The notes: a model not told the origin generated them from the letters alone. 55,727 nt of DNA from Helicobacteraceae bacterium (GCA_031258155.1 JAIRNH010000021.1:1-55727); one strand, 5' to 3'. Counted from the first letter of the stretch, positions 44,622-54,020 are shown. Translations and numbers: made by a program.

Positions 44622-44785
44622 GCAAGCCTTTGGCGAAATAGCGCGATTATATCCAACCTTCTATCAAGTCCGATCAAAACCCGACGAAGCTATCGGCGAT
44701 AGCCGCTTTGCGGCGCGGCGTTTTTGCCTAGCTATCCGTCGTTTGCTTTTTGATCGCTAACTTTTTCGCGCCGCCTAAAATATCG

Positions 44786-45739
44786 TCAAAACGCGCGCGA
44801 TCGGGAGCGCTCGGCGGTTTTTCGCGCGCCGCTTAGCCAGAGCATTACTCCTTTTTGCGCGTGCAATCTGTTTTCGGCTTCTAAAAAGATTGAGTCGGCG
44901 TGCGCCTCAAAAAGCGCGTCGGTTACCTCTTCGCCCCTGTGCGCGGGCAAGCAGTGAAGCAGCGCGGCTTTTTTGTCGGCTAGGGCGAAAAGCTCCTCGC
45001 TTACGCCAAAACCGGCGAAATCTTTCAGCCGCTTTTTGCTCTCTTCCTCCTGCCCCATACTTGTCCAAACGTCGGTGGCGACGATATTTGCGTTTCTGAT
45101 CGCCTCTTTTGGATCGTTGCAAAAACGTAGCTTCGCCCCGCTTGTAAGCGCGAAGCCTTTCGCCAACTCGATCCACTTTGGCGCGATCTCGTAGCCCTTT
45201 GGCGCGGCGACTCTAAGCTCGAAGCCCATTTTGGAGGCGAGCATAAGGTAACTATTCGCCATATTGTTGCCGTCGCCAATCCACGCGACAATCGCGCGTT
45301 CGTCGTAGCCAAGCTCCTGCATAGTCATATAATCCGCCATCAACTGCGCGGGGTGAAAATCGTCGCTAAGCCCGTTGATAACGGGCGCGCTAGAATAGGC
45401 GGCAAACTCCTCTAAGCGGCTGTGCGCGAAGGTGCGGATCATCACCATATCCGCCAGTCTGCTTATCACGCGCGCCGTGTCTTTCATCGGTTCGCCGCGC
45501 CCTAGCTGAATGTCGCGCGAGGATAAAAAGATCGGCTGCATTCCAAGCTGCGCCGCGCCGATCTCAAAACTTACGCGCGTGCGCGTCGAGCTTTTTTCAA
45601 AGATCATCGCCAGAGTTTTGCCCGTAAGCGGCGCGCTCGCTTTGCCCGCCTTCAGATCGCGCTTAATATCGCGCGCCAAACTTAAAATCTCAAGCAACTC
45701 GCTCTTTTCGTAATCTTTCAGGCTTAAAAAGTGTCTCAT
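44786..45739 (-). CDS. argF: Ornithine carbamoyltransferase
   Basis: Makes citrulline from ornithine and carbamoyl phosphate. I start at 45739 ([18 protein letters not shown]), which overlaps the hemB stop by 4 bases; 317 residues. The carbamoyl-phosphate motif [12 protein letters not shown] is near residues 45-56, [20 protein letters not shown] near 124-143, the ornithine loop [12 protein letters not shown] near 220-231, and the [16 protein letters not shown] motif near 262-277. A tail of about 15 residues after the usual end ([13 protein letters not shown]) is extra and basic. Operon with hemB without known functional link. Confidence 0.95.
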   Translation of the reverse strand: MRHFLSLKDYEKSELLEILSLARDIKRDLKAGKASAPLTGKTLAMIFEKSSTRTRVSFEIGAAQLGMQPIFLSSRDIQLGRGEPMKDTARVISRLADMVMIRTFAHSRLEEFAAYSSAPVINGLSDDFHPAQLMADYMTMQELGYDERAIVAWIGDGNNMANSYLMLASKMGFELRVAAPKGYEIAPKWIELAKGFALTSGAKLRFCNDPKEAIRNANIVATDVWTSMGQEEESKKRLKDFAGFGVSEELFALADKKAALLHCLPAHRGEEVTDALFEAHADSIFLEAENRLHAQKGVMLWLSGARKTAERSRSRAF

Positions 45740-46713
45740 CGCGCGCCCCTGTCCAACAACTCGCAAACCTCTTTGGCGTGATAGGTGATAATCATGTCCG
45801 CGCCCGCTCGTTTGAAGGCGATCATCGTCTCCATCAACGCGCGATCGTAATCGATCAATCCCGCGCTCGCCGCCGCTTTCAACATCGCATACTCGCCGCT
45901 TACGTTATAAACGGCGATCGGCAAGTTGGTTTGATCGCGCAACGTTCGCGTTATGTCGAGGTAGGCGAGCGCTGGCTTGATCATAAGCATATCCGCGCCT
46001 TGCGCCTCGTCCTCTAAACTTTCGGCGATCGCCTCGCGCGCGTTCGCGGGATTCATCTGATAGCCGCGCCGATCGCCAAAACTCGGCGTCGATTGCGCCG
46101 CCTCGCGAAAAGGTCCGTAGTAGGCGCTGGCGAATTTTGTCGAATAACTAAGAATGGGCAGATTTTCAAAGCCGTTTTCGTCTAACGCGGCGCGAATGGC
46201 GCCGACGGCGCCGTCCATCATACCGCTAGGCGCTATGCAGTCGCTTCCCGCTTTGGCGTGAACGAGCGCCTGTTTGGCGAGATTAAACAGCGTCGCGTCG
46301 TTATCCACTTGACCGCGCGAGTCAAGAACGCCGCAATGCCCGTGATCGGTATATTCGCAAAAGCAGAGATCGGTGAAAACCAACAGATCGTTCGCGGCTT
46401 GTTTGAGCGCGCGCGTCGCTTCCGCGATAACGCCTTGATCGCTTAACGCGTCGGAGCCAATTTCGTCTTTTTCGTCCGGAACGCCAAAAAGCATAATCGC
46501 TTTAATCCCCGCCTTTTGCGCCGCTTTTGCCTCTTTGACAAGCTCGTCGATCGAGAGCTGGAACACGCCCGGCATCGAGGCGATCTCGTTTCTTATGCCT
46601 CTGCCAAAGCGCGCGAAAAGCGGATAGATCAGATCGTCTTTGCTTACGACGGTCTCTTTTACCAGATCGCGCATAGCGGCGTTTAACCTGAGCCGCCTAA
46701 AACGTTTGAACAT
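45736..46713 (-). CDS. hemB: Delta-aminolevulinic acid dehydratase (porphobilinogen synthase)
   Basis: Condenses two ALA molecules to porphobilinogen. The 325-residue protein has the Zn site in [16 protein letters not shown] (about residues 115-130), the first Schiff-base region [17 protein letters not shown] near 195-211, the catalytic Lys in [14 protein letters not shown] near 245-258 and [12 protein letters not shown] near 273. Three Cys of the zinc cluster are present, so it is the zinc-dependent type. The N-terminus [17 protein letters not shown] is typical. It is followed by argF (4-base overlap). Together with hemD it supplies haem for the NrfHA cytochromes. Confidence 0.96.
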   Translation of the reverse strand: MFKRFRRLRLNAAMRDLVKETVVSKDDLIYPLFARFGRGIRNEIASMPGVFQLSIDELVKEAKAAQKAGIKAIMLFGVPDEKDEIGSDALSDQGVIAEATRALKQAANDLLVFTDLCFCEYTDHGHCGVLDSRGQVDNDATLFNLAKQALVHAKAGSDCIAPSGMMDGAVGAIRAALDENGFENLPILSYSTKFASAYYGPFREAAQSTPSFGDRRGYQMNPANAREAIAESLEDEAQGADMLMIKPALAYLDITRTLRDQTNLPIAVYNVSGEYAMLKAAASAGLIDYDRALMETMIAFKRAGADMIITYHAKEVCELLDRGAR

Positions 46714-46811
46714 TTATGTTCCTTTGAAAAAAGCCGTAATTTTACCCTTTTTGTCGGTTAAAGCGCGTTTCGCTAGAGTGTTACGATCAAAAAATTGGAA
46801 AAGGAGACGTT

Positions 46812-47027
46812 ATGCGTCAATATAAGGTTGTTATCTATCAAGAAGGCGCGTTAAGCTCGCTACTGTTAGGCGCGGCGAAAGTCGATCCCGTTAAATTCAG
46901 CGCGTTTCTCACAAAGAACGCGGCGGAAGGCTGGCGGGTGGTAACTATGGAAAAAGACCTGCGCCGCATGCTACTTTTTTGGAGCAGGGAAGCATACGTG
47001 GTAGTTATGGAAAAGGAAACGGCGTGA
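46812..47027 (+). CDS. DUF4177-like small protein
   Basis: A 71-residue protein, start MRQYKVVIYQEGALSSLLLG after AAAAGGAGACGTT, a strong ribosome-binding site. The pattern KFSAFLTKNAAEGWRVVTME then LLFWSREAYVVVMEK matches DUF4177, a short alpha/beta domain common in Campylobacterota, where a long helix ends in EGWR-V and the last strand in the Y-hydrophobic-E motif. Its function is unknown. It overlaps the following membrane-protein gene by 4 bases (GTGA), so the two are coupled. Confidence 0.82.
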   Translation: MRQYKVVIYQEGALSSLLLGAAKVDPVKFSAFLTKNAAEGWRVVTMEKDLRRMLLFWSREAYVVVMEKETA

Positions 47028-47251
47028 AGACGCTAAAAACGGCGGCTATCGCCGTCCCTCTAACGACGCTAGTCGCGTGGGGCGCGTTGGCGTTGGCGCA
47101 GTTGTGGGCGAACCTTTTTTCGGACGACGCGTTCGCGAAAATAACCGCGTCGGCGGCGATCGTAATCGTAATCAGCGTGATCGTGGCGCTCTCCGTTCGC
47201 TCTTACGTCGAAAACGCGGAGTTGAAAAAACAGGGCTATTTGGACGATTGA
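47024..47251 (+). CDS. Small two-helix membrane protein
   Basis: A 75-residue protein with a GTG start at 47024 that overlaps the DUF4177 stop; a longer reading from 46979 would run through that gene and is unlikely. Two hydrophobic helices, TAAIAVPLTTLVAWGALALA (residues 6-25) and ITASAAIVIVISVIVALSV (near 38-56), are followed by a charged tail ENAELKKQGYLDD. I do not recognise the family. Coupling suggests a complex with the DUF4177 protein at the membrane, as inference. Confidence 0.72.
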   Translation: MKTLKTAAIAVPLTTLVAWGALALAQLWANLFSDDAFAKITASAAIVIVISVIVALSVRSYVENAELKKQGYLDD

Positions 47252-47308
47252 CCCGCATTTAATTTTTAACTTTTGACTTTAAGATTAACTATTCGCGCGC
47301 GGCGAAAC

Positions 47309-49849
47309 TTAGCGTTTAAGGTTGATAGCGTTTTGTATTAGCTGATCGTTTGTGGTAATCGCCTTTGCCGCGCCCTCGTAAGATCGTTGATAAACGATCA
47401 GATCGCTTAGCGCGACCGCCGCTTGAACGTTACTGCTTTCAAGCGCGCCTCCCGTTACCGACGGCAGTTGCGCTCCGTTCGCGTCAAGATAAAAAAACGG
47501 CTCGCCGGAGTTCGCGCTCTGCATAAACTGATTGTTTCCAACGCGCATAAGCCCTTGATCGTTCGCAAAATGATAGACGGCGATCTGTCCAACCTCGCTC
47601 TGTCGCCCGTTGTCAAAAACGGCGACGATATAACCGCGCTCGTCGATCGCGTATTGTTCCAAATTCCCCTCGATAACGCCGTCGGCGCTAACGCTCGCGC
47701 TTTGCGCGAAGCCGTCGTCCGCTTTTAGGTTGAAATTAAAATTGATCGGCGTTCCTCCGTTATCAAGAACGACGCTCGTATCGCCGATCGCCGCGCCGTT
47801 TAGATCCAGCGCCACGATCTTTGTCTGTTTAGAAAGCGTCGAGTAAGCCTCGATCGAAGCGGAGCTTATCGAGGCGTTAGCCGCCGGCGCGGCGTTTAAC
47901 GAGCAAAAAAGCCGTAGCAACGCTTCGGGCGTATTATCGCCGCCGTAAACGCCGCTTGAGATCGTCTGATTCGATCCGTTTGTCGTCGTTATTTTGCCGT
48001 TTGCGACGCTAACGGACGCGCCGACGAGATTGGCTATTTGATCGATCGCGCTCGCGTAATCGCCGATTGTCTCTCCTTGCGCGTAGGCGACGTTTCCAAG
48101 ACTCATCGGCGCGAAAATCGCGTTTGGCAGATTGCTTTCGCCGTTTGCGAAATAGAGGCGATCGCCTTTTGGATAAACGATCAAATTCGTTCCGTCGCGG
48201 CTCGTTTCGTAACCCGCCGCGCCAAGTATCGCGGCTACGCCCGCCGCCGTAATTAGCGCGTCGTCGCCGTCCGCGCCGAGATATTCGTAACTTGCGTCGT
48301 CAAGCGTAAAGCGGACAAAAGGCGCTTCGCCGTCGGCTATATCGCTCGCAAGCGGTAGCGAATAGCCTAGTCCGATATTAGTGGAGGCGGGCAGTTTGCC
48401 AAAGCCAAACCATAGATTTTCGCCGCCTTTTAATTCAAGCTCTTTGCCGTCTTGGACAATCGAGCTTAGATCGGAAGCGGCGCTCATCGCTCCAAGCCGT
48501 TTTAAGCTCGCCGTCGCCTCGTATGTCGCGCCGCCGTTCGCATCTGCCGGCGCGATCAGCCGCGCCGAACTTGCAAGAACAAGACGATCTCCGTTTGGAG
48601 CTATCGCCGTTTGTTCCGCGCTTATCGCCGATTGTCTGAAAACGGAGCTTTGAAACGCGGTTTTTTCTAAACCGTCGAAGGTAGAAAACGCCGTCAAAAG
48701 GCTTTCGGGCGAGTTTCCGCCGTTCGCGACGAGCAACGAAAAATTGTTGGCGCCGTTAGCCGTAATCTTGCCGTTGTAATCGGTAAAAAAGTCGGTTTGC
48801 GGATAGATCGCTCGCGCCGTTTGCGCGATCGTCTCTTGCAGATCGCTTAACGTCGAGCTTGCGTTAGCCGTCCATATCGAGGCGTTTAGCGGCGCTAAAA
48901 ACGGGTCGCTCGAATTGGCTATCGAAAGGGCGTTCGGCGACGAAATCGCGATATTCGCGCCGCTTCTTGAGGCGTTCGCCGCGCCGCTCGCGTTTATCGC
49001 GTTTGCTATCGCCTCGCCGATCTCGTCCTCGCTCGCGCCGAGCGCCCACGAAACGTTTATCGCAACGCCGTTTAGCTCGAAACCGAGCGGAGAGACGATA
49101 TGCTCGTTGATCGTTATCGTTTTTTTGATCTCCCCAAGCGCGGCGAATACGCCGGCGTTATCGCCCGCCGCGATCAGCAGATTATCGCCCGCGTTCAGTC
49201 CCATATAAGCGCCGTTTTGATCGTATAGCGAAGCGATCGGCGCGTTTTTGTCCGCCGTTTTTGTTTGCGTAACCGAATACGGAAAATTGGCGTTCAGCGC
49301 GCCGTTTTTGGTGGCGATCGGCGGAAAAACGATATTATCGGGCGCGAATAAGGGCTGTTGCGCGGTTACGCCGTCGATCGCGCCCGCGTTTACGCCATGA
49401 ACGATTTTCCATACGCCGCCGTCGTTGATCATAGCGCCCCAACTCGTGCCTAAGAGATAGTTTCCGTTTTGCGTTACGATATTGCCGTTCGCGTCGCGGC
49501 TGAACGCGCCGTCGCGCGTGTAAACGATTGTTTTTGCGTCGTAGATATTCGATCCAACCACGCCAAACCAGCCCTGTTCGTTGATCGCTACGTCGAATGC
49601 GTTTCCCGTTTGCGTCGCCGCGCCGCTTCGCAGATCGATTCTCGTCGCGCTTGTTCTTACGCCTACGCCGTCGTCGCTTGAAAGCGTTTGCGAATTGAGC
49701 GCGAGGCAACGATCGTATAGCGAAGCAAACTCTATCGCGCTCGCGCGGTAGCCCGTAGTATTGATATTGGCGATATTATTCGCCGTTGTGTCGATTGCGT
49801 TTTGATGAGTTTTCGCGCCCGTTAACGCGCTCCAAAAACCGCTATTCAC
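47309..49849 (-). CDS. flgE: Flagellar hook protein FlgE (long, Campylobacter type)
   Basis: Structural subunit of the flagellar hook. The 846-residue protein has the N-terminal axial domain MNSGFWSALTGAKTHQNAID and NNIANINTTGYRASAIEFAS (residues 1-45), then the FlgE-specific FDVAINEQGWFGVVGSN near 84-100, a long variable surface region (100-740), and the C-terminal axial domain ESSNVQAAVALSDLIVYQRS followed by YEGAAKAITTNDQLIQNAINLKR. The length is near that of Campylobacter FlgE and about twice that of E. coli. It follows flgD by 21 bases. RpoN control is expected from the promoter before flgD. Confidence 0.94.
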   Translation of the reverse strand: MNSGFWSALTGAKTHQNAIDTTANNIANINTTGYRASAIEFASLYDRCLALNSQTLSSDDGVGVRTSATRIDLRSGAATQTGNAFDVAINEQGWFGVVGSNIYDAKTIVYTRDGAFSRDANGNIVTQNGNYLLGTSWGAMINDGGVWKIVHGVNAGAIDGVTAQQPLFAPDNIVFPPIATKNGALNANFPYSVTQTKTADKNAPIASLYDQNGAYMGLNAGDNLLIAAGDNAGVFAALGEIKKTITINEHIVSPLGFELNGVAINVSWALGASEDEIGEAIANAINASGAANASRSGANIAISSPNALSIANSSDPFLAPLNASIWTANASSTLSDLQETIAQTARAIYPQTDFFTDYNGKITANGANNFSLLVANGGNSPESLLTAFSTFDGLEKTAFQSSVFRQSAISAEQTAIAPNGDRLVLASSARLIAPADANGGATYEATASLKRLGAMSAASDLSSIVQDGKELELKGGENLWFGFGKLPASTNIGLGYSLPLASDIADGEAPFVRFTLDDASYEYLGADGDDALITAAGVAAILGAAGYETSRDGTNLIVYPKGDRLYFANGESNLPNAIFAPMSLGNVAYAQGETIGDYASAIDQIANLVGASVSVANGKITTTNGSNQTISSGVYGGDNTPEALLRLFCSLNAAPAANASISSASIEAYSTLSKQTKIVALDLNGAAIGDTSVVLDNGGTPINFNFNLKADDGFAQSASVSADGVIEGNLEQYAIDERGYIVAVFDNGRQSEVGQIAVYHFANDQGLMRVGNNQFMQSANSGEPFFYLDANGAQLPSVTGGALESSNVQAAVALSDLIVYQRSYEGAAKAITTNDQLIQNAINLKR

Positions 49850-49870
49850 GTCGGGTTTTCCATTCGCCGA

Positions 49871-50542
49871 TCACTGCCGCTCCCTTACCGAGACGATCTG
49901 ATCGAGCGTATAGTATTGACCGCCCAGATATAGTTGCGGCTCGCTTTGATTTAAAACGACCGATTCAATCGGATAAACGCCGAGATTGCTAACGTAGCTT
50001 TTGCCCGAAACGCTTCCGGTATATTCGGCGCGTATGGCGTAAACGCCCGCGCCCACCAATTCGCCGGCGCTATTTTTGCCGTCCCACGTAAACTCCTGCA
50101 AGCCCGCCGCGCCGCTAGAGATAACCTCCGCTCTGATCTGAACGCCGTTTGAATCCGAAACGATAAACAGCCCGTTTTCAAAACTCTCTTCGTAAAAGAG
50201 ATAATCTTTATATTCCTCGCCGTTTTCCGCAAACTGCACCGCGTTAAGCCCCGTATCCGCCAGCTTGCCGACCGCGCCGATTAGCTGATAAGCGCTTGTG
50301 AGCCTAAACTCGGAAACCATATTCTCCATCGCCTTTTGGATATTCTCCTGCGACTCAATCACCGCCATATCCGCCGTCTGCGAGAGCATTTTATCGGTGT
50401 CCATCGGGCTTGTCGGGTCTTGATACTGAAGCTGAACGAGCAACAGTTTCAAAAAAGCGTCTTTATCAAGCGCGCTATTTGGATTATACGTGATAGTAGC
50501 GTTTGTCGTCCCGCCCATAAAATCGATTGCTTCCGTAGCCAT
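49871..50542 (-). CDS. flgD: Flagellar hook-capping protein FlgD
   Basis: Scaffold that caps the growing hook and lets FlgE assemble. The 223-residue protein has the conserved N-terminal FlgD block LDKDAFLKLLLVQLQYQDPT with SPMDTDKMLSQTADMAVIES (residues 25-64), and the C-terminal FLG/tudor-Ig part (GLQEFTWDGKNSAGELVGAG near 145-164, then GVYAIRAEYTGSVSGKSY). It is first in a two-gene operon with flgE, downstream of a sigma-54 type promoter. Assignment is firm. Confidence 0.94.
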   Translation of the reverse strand: MATEAIDFMGGTTNATITYNPNSALDKDAFLKLLLVQLQYQDPTSPMDTDKMLSQTADMAVIESQENIQKAMENMVSEFRLTSAYQLIGAVGKLADTGLNAVQFAENGEEYKDYLFYEESFENGLFIVSDSNGVQIRAEVISSGAAGLQEFTWDGKNSAGELVGAGVYAIRAEYTGSVSGKSYVSNLGVYPIESVVLNQSEPQLYLGGQYYTLDQIVSVRERQ

Positions 50543-50578
50543 TTTGCCCTCCGCCGCTCGCGTTTTTTAGCTTATTCA

Positions 50579-50594
50579 AGCAACTTTTATGCCG
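50579..50594 (-). promoter_or_regulatory. Sigma-54 (RpoN) promoter of flgD-flgE
   Basis: On the minus strand GGCAT-AAAAG-TTGCT: GG and GC are separated by exactly 10 bases, as required for RpoN, and the core resembles TGGCAC-N5-TTGCW. It lies about 37 bases before the flgD ATG. Hook genes are RpoN-dependent in Campylobacter. Confidence 0.72.
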
Positions 50595-50764
50595 CTAATT
50601 GCCATATTTAACCCGTTCAGCCGTTTTTATCCTCGCTCGCCGCTTCTCGCGTCGTTAGCGCGGCGAAGGCAAGTTTAAGAGGCTTAAAGGCGGCAAAACG
50701 CGAAGAAAAAACGATCGATAAAATTGGACTGCAACGCGCGCATATCGCCCCCGTCCCCGCCCTG

Positions 50765-50808
50765 CCGCGCGGAGCGATAGAGCGGTTTACCGCCTATAAT
50801 CGCGGAGA
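50765..50808. repeat. GCGCGGAGCGATAG module (isolated copy)
   Basis: The module with the palindrome GGCGGTTTACCGCC-like core (here GCGGTTTACCGC) and TAAT-GCGGAG end matches the modules at 55007-55050 and 55317-55360, with a few changes. The rest of 50543-50968 has no gene. Confidence 0.65.
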
Positions 50809-50913
50809 AAAAGCGGAAATCTATCTCTTTTGCGTCTCCGACGTATCCATATACCAATTATTTACAGGCGCGACAAATAGCGCGGGAACGAGGGGGGGTA
50901 TTGACGCTTGACA

Positions 50914-50941
50914 TTGTTATTCAGGGTTTGAAGCGTATAAT
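50914..50941 (+). promoter_or_regulatory. Candidate promoter of nrfHA
   Basis: TTGTTA at 50914 and TATAAT at 50936-50941 with 16 bases between. The start codon is 28 bases further. No clear FNR/CRP-like dyad is centred near -41, so the anaerobic or nitrite control cannot be read from sequence. Confidence 0.5.
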
Positions 50942-50968
50942 TGGGCATTACGCCTTTAAGGAGCGCCG

Positions 50969-51493
50969 ATGGGACGGAAAAAAGCGCTTGCCGCGCTTGC
51001 CTTTGGAACGTTTATTGTAGCCGTAGGTCTGCTTTGCTATACCCTTAGCGCCGCTAGAGCCATAGACTATCTTGGCTCCGATTCAAAAGCCTGTATCAAC
51101 TGCCATGTGATGAACGTCTCTTACGCCACATGGGAGCATAGCGCGCACAGAAACGCCGTCGCGTGCGTCGATTGCCATCTGCCGCGCGAAGGTATCGGCA
51201 AATACGCGGCGAAGGCGCGCGACGGTTTTAATCACGCCGTCGCGTTCGCCTTTGAAACGTTCGAGCAGGCGATTGTCATAAGCGACGACGGGGCAAAACG
51301 CGTTCAAGCAAACTGCGTAGCCTGTCATGCGAGCTTGGCGAGCTCGCTAATAAAAAACGCCGATCTAAACCATCGTTTCGACGAGCAAACGGCAAACGGC
51401 GATCGCCTATGCTGGTCGTGTCATCGGCAAACGCCGCACGGCTCGGTTCGCGCCGTTAGTTCCGCGCCGAATAATCTCGGCGTAAAATTTTAA
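50969..51493 (+). CDS. nrfH: Cytochrome c nitrite reductase small subunit (quinol dehydrogenase)
   Basis: Membrane-anchored tetrahaem cytochrome that oxidises menaquinol and passes electrons to NrfA. The 174-residue protein has a single N-terminal anchor (ALAALAFGTFIVAVGLLCYT, residues 6-25) and four haem motifs: CINCH, CVDCH, CVACH and CWSCH. HVMNVSYATWEHSAHRNAVA near 47-66 is typical of the NapC/NirT/NrfH family. Ribosome-binding site AAGGAG before ATG. It lies 20 bases upstream of nrfA, and the pair is the usual NrfHA complex of Campylobacterota. Confidence 0.96.
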   Translation: MGRKKALAALAFGTFIVAVGLLCYTLSAARAIDYLGSDSKACINCHVMNVSYATWEHSAHRNAVACVDCHLPREGIGKYAAKARDGFNHAVAFAFETFEQAIVISDDGAKRVQANCVACHASLASSLIKNADLNHRFDEQTANGDRLCWSCHRQTPHGSVRAVSSAPNNLGVKF

Positions 51494-51513
51494 TCGGTAA
51501 GGAGAGTGGAAAA

Positions 51514-53037
51514 ATGAAAAAGTATATCGCGCTTTTAGCGGTTTCATTGGCGGCGATTGTCGCGCTTGGCTTTCTGGTTTCGGACGTTAACGCCAAAGAG
51601 GAGGAGCGCCAAAAGATTAACGCCGGCAGGCAGATCAATATAGAAAATCCCGCGCAGACCTCTCAATGGCGCCGCTACTTCCCGCGCCAATTCGACGGCT
51701 GGAAAAAAACCAAAGAGAGCGACAAAGTCGCGGATATGATCAAGAAGTGGCCTGCGCTGGCGATCGTTTGGGCTGGTTATCCCTTTAGCAAAGATTACAA
51801 CGCGCCGCGAGGGCATTATTACTCCGTTATGGACAACATCAACACGCTTCGCGTCGGCGCGCCTAGCGAAACGGTCGATAGCCCGCTTCCGACGGCTTGC
51901 TGGACCTGTAAATCGCCCGACGTAGTTCGCTTGATGGAGACTAAAGGCGATCTGGAGTTTTATAGCGGACAATGGAACAAATGGGGCGACGAGGTTGTGA
52001 ACGCGATCGGCTGTTACGACTGTCATACGGCGGATACTAGAGAGCTAAAAATGGGGCGCGCTTACGTGAATAACGGTCTGCGGGCGGCGGGTATGCCGAC
52101 GTTTGAAGACTCGACGCACCAAAACAAGCGCGATCTCGTTTGCGCGCAATGCCATAGCGAATACTATTTTCGCCCCACGCCAAACGGCGACAAAACGGCG
52201 AGGGTCGTAACCCTGCCTTGGAAAAACGGCTTGGGAGCGGAAGAGCAGATGAGCTACTACAACGACGGCAAGAATTTTCCCGACGGCAAGCCGTTTAAAG
52301 ATTTTGAAAACAAGCTGTCAAAAACGCCGATCGTAAAAGCGCAACACCCCGATTATGAACTGCATCTTACGGGCATTCACGGCAAAAAGGGCGTATCTTG
52401 CGCGGATTGCCATATGCCTTACAAGCAAGAGGGCGCGACTAAATACTCCGATCACCAGATACAAAGCCCTCTTGATACGATGGATCGTAGCTGTATGCCC
52501 TGCCACCGCGAGAGCGAGACTAAGCTAAAGTCTATCTTGGAGGAAAAATACCAACGCAAAGAAACGCTCTTTGGTTTGGCGGTGAATAATCTAGCCGCCG
52601 CGCACCTTGAGGCGCAAAAGGCGTGGGAAAGCGGCGCGAGCGAAGCGGAGATGGCAAAGGCGCTTAACCTGATTCGCGAGGGGCAGTGGCGTTGGGATTA
52701 CGCCTCCGCAAGTCACGGCGGATTCTTTCACGCGCCCGACGAAACGCTGTTTGTTTTCGCCAAGGCTAACGATTACGCTTTGCAAGCTCGCGCGGTTTTA
52801 AGAGAGATTCTCGTTAAACGAGGCGTAAAAGATTACGTGGTTCCCGATTTCAGCTCGAAAGCAAAAGCGCAAAAGCTCGCCGGTTGGGATATGGAGGCGC
52901 TAATCTCCGACAAACAAAAGTTCAAAGACGAAACGGTTCCGGTCTGGATCGAAAGGGCGAAAGCGCAAGGTTTGCTCGACGAGAATATTAGGGATTACAA
53001 AGACGATTCGGCTTCGTGGTTTGGCAAAAGCGAGTAG
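51514..53037 (+). CDS. nrfA: Cytochrome c nitrite reductase, pentahaem catalytic subunit
   Basis: Periplasmic six-electron reduction of nitrite to ammonium. The 507-residue protein starts with a signal peptide (ALLAVSLAAIVALGFLVSDV). The active-site haem has the lysine ligand in CWTCKSPD (near residue 129), and four normal haems bind at CYDCH, CAQCH, CADCH and CMPCH. The catalytic Tyr/His region is HQNKRDLVCAQCHSEYYFRP near 205-225, and HGGFFHAPDE near 400 is conserved in NrfA. Five haems and length match the family. No nrfB-type partner is needed because NrfH donates electrons. Confidence 0.97.
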   Translation: MKKYIALLAVSLAAIVALGFLVSDVNAKEEERQKINAGRQINIENPAQTSQWRRYFPRQFDGWKKTKESDKVADMIKKWPALAIVWAGYPFSKDYNAPRGHYYSVMDNINTLRVGAPSETVDSPLPTACWTCKSPDVVRLMETKGDLEFYSGQWNKWGDEVVNAIGCYDCHTADTRELKMGRAYVNNGLRAAGMPTFEDSTHQNKRDLVCAQCHSEYYFRPTPNGDKTARVVTLPWKNGLGAEEQMSYYNDGKNFPDGKPFKDFENKLSKTPIVKAQHPDYELHLTGIHGKKGVSCADCHMPYKQEGATKYSDHQIQSPLDTMDRSCMPCHRESETKLKSILEEKYQRKETLFGLAVNNLAAAHLEAQKAWESGASEAEMAKALNLIREGQWRWDYASASHGGFFHAPDETLFVFAKANDYALQARAVLREILVKRGVKDYVVPDFSSKAKAQKLAGWDMEALISDKQKFKDETVPVWIERAKAQGLLDENIRDYKDDSASWFGKSE

Positions 53038-53145
53038 CGCCGCAAAAAACGTCTGGCGTAGAAACGCGATCGGGCTATCGCCGTTGCTAACCGTTATTGA
53101 CGCGCCGCGCGAGAACGGCGAGGCTTTGTAACCTCTTGGCGTTCT

Positions 53146-53175
53146 GTCCGCGCCCTCCTTGCGGGCGTTTGCGCG
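53146..53175 (+). repeat. Possible degraded CRISPR-like unit, copy D
   Basis: TTGGCGTTCT and GTCCGCGCCCTCCTTGCGGGCG recall the copy-C block TTGGCGTTTT and GTCGCGCTCCTTGCGAGCG, with two inserted bases and lost end. The rest of 53038-53480 shows no gene. Weak call. Confidence 0.3.
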
Positions 53176-53489
53176 ATCCGCGCGATCCGTCAAAAGATCG
53201 CCGTCGGCTAACGAGGCGCTTTCAAGGTTTGAGCGCGTATAGTCGCGGCGGTTTTCAAGAGGTTATCGCGGATTAAGCGATCAAAATCGATTTGAAATAG
53301 CGATCTTTTACGCTAATCGCGCGATCATTTATGTTAGGTTAGACGTTCTAAAAACGCTCGCGAAGCGCGTTAATCGGGCGATCGCAAGTTGTCGCAAACG
53401 ATAGGGCGAGGCAAACTTTTGCGCTATTAGCCGATCAGGGTTATTTTTGCCCGCGATCGTAGCGAGCGCTCGCCAAAAAATCAAGTTAT

Positions 53490-53503
53490 GGAGGGATTTT
53501 TGC
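53490..53503 (+). promoter_or_regulatory. Sigma-54 (RpoN) promoter ahead of the 53538 gene
   Basis: TGGAGGGATTTTTGCTT: GG (53490-53491) and GC (53502-53503) separated by exactly 10 bases, with the T-rich TTGCT -12 element. About 35 bases before the ATG, the right distance for RpoN transcription. Confidence 0.6.
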
Positions 53504-53537
53504 TTGCGCGGGGGAAAACGCTATTTAACGAGGAATT

Positions 53538-54020
53538 ATGAAAATTGATAACGATATAGCCGTCCAAAGCGCTTTGGAGCGCTCCGTCGGGCAAAATGAC
53601 GCGGCGCAAACGCGCAAGGTTGAAACCGCCGATAAAACTAGCGCTAGAGCAAACCGCGCGACGCCTGAGAACGAAGCCGCCGCTAAAACGTTCGCGGCGA
53701 ACGCGGCTAAGTTGAGCGCAAGCGAGTTTTACGCCCAAGCCAAGCTGTTTTTCTCGCAAAGCGCCGAAGCGGGGACGCTTGCCGAGAACGCGGCGCAAAC
53801 GGCGGAAAAACTGACCGCGCTTGTTTTCGACGCGGCGGACGACGAAGAAAACCTGCTTAAATCCGCTAAATCCGGATTTTTGGACGGTTTTGATAAAGCG
53901 GCGCAAAATTGGGGCGGCGCGTTGCCGCAAATCGTCAATCAGACGCTTGATCGCGCTATAGAAACTATCGATTTTCGGCTACATTCGCTTGGTTTTCCCC
54001 TATTAAATATGATCGCGTAA
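53538..54020 (+). CDS. Unknown protein, probably RpoN-dependent and flagella-associated
   Basis: A 160-residue Ala-rich soluble protein without signal or membrane segment. The first 70 residues are polar and disordered-looking, the middle (SASEFYAQAKLFFSQSAEAG, TLAENAAQTAEKLTALVFDA) is helical, and the end has GFLDGFDKAAQNWGGALPQI followed by VNQTLDRAIETIDFRLHSLG. A similar G-x-F-x-x-A-x-x-x-W-GG-LP end is something I associate with DUF5610-like proteins of this phylum, often misnamed hydrogenase-4 component G; that is recall, not a search. The RpoN promoter links it to the flagellar regulon. Start ATG follows AACGAGGAATT. Confidence 0.7.
   Translation: MKIDNDIAVQSALERSVGQNDAAQTRKVETADKTSARANRATPENEAAAKTFAANAAKLSASEFYAQAKLFFSQSAEAGTLAENAAQTAEKLTALVFDAADDEENLLKSAKSGFLDGFDKAAQNWGGALPQIVNQTLDRAIETIDFRLHSLGFPLLNMIA

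Noticed and set aside
49335-49709. Minus-strand 124-codon frame inside flgE
   Set aside because: Same strand, other frame; the translation is almost only Arg/Asp/Gly/Asn, a typical shadow.
53481-53930. Minus-strand 149-codon frame antisense to the 53538 gene
   Set aside because: Arg/Phe-rich shadow; the plus-strand gene has a ribosome-binding site and a sigma-54 promoter.
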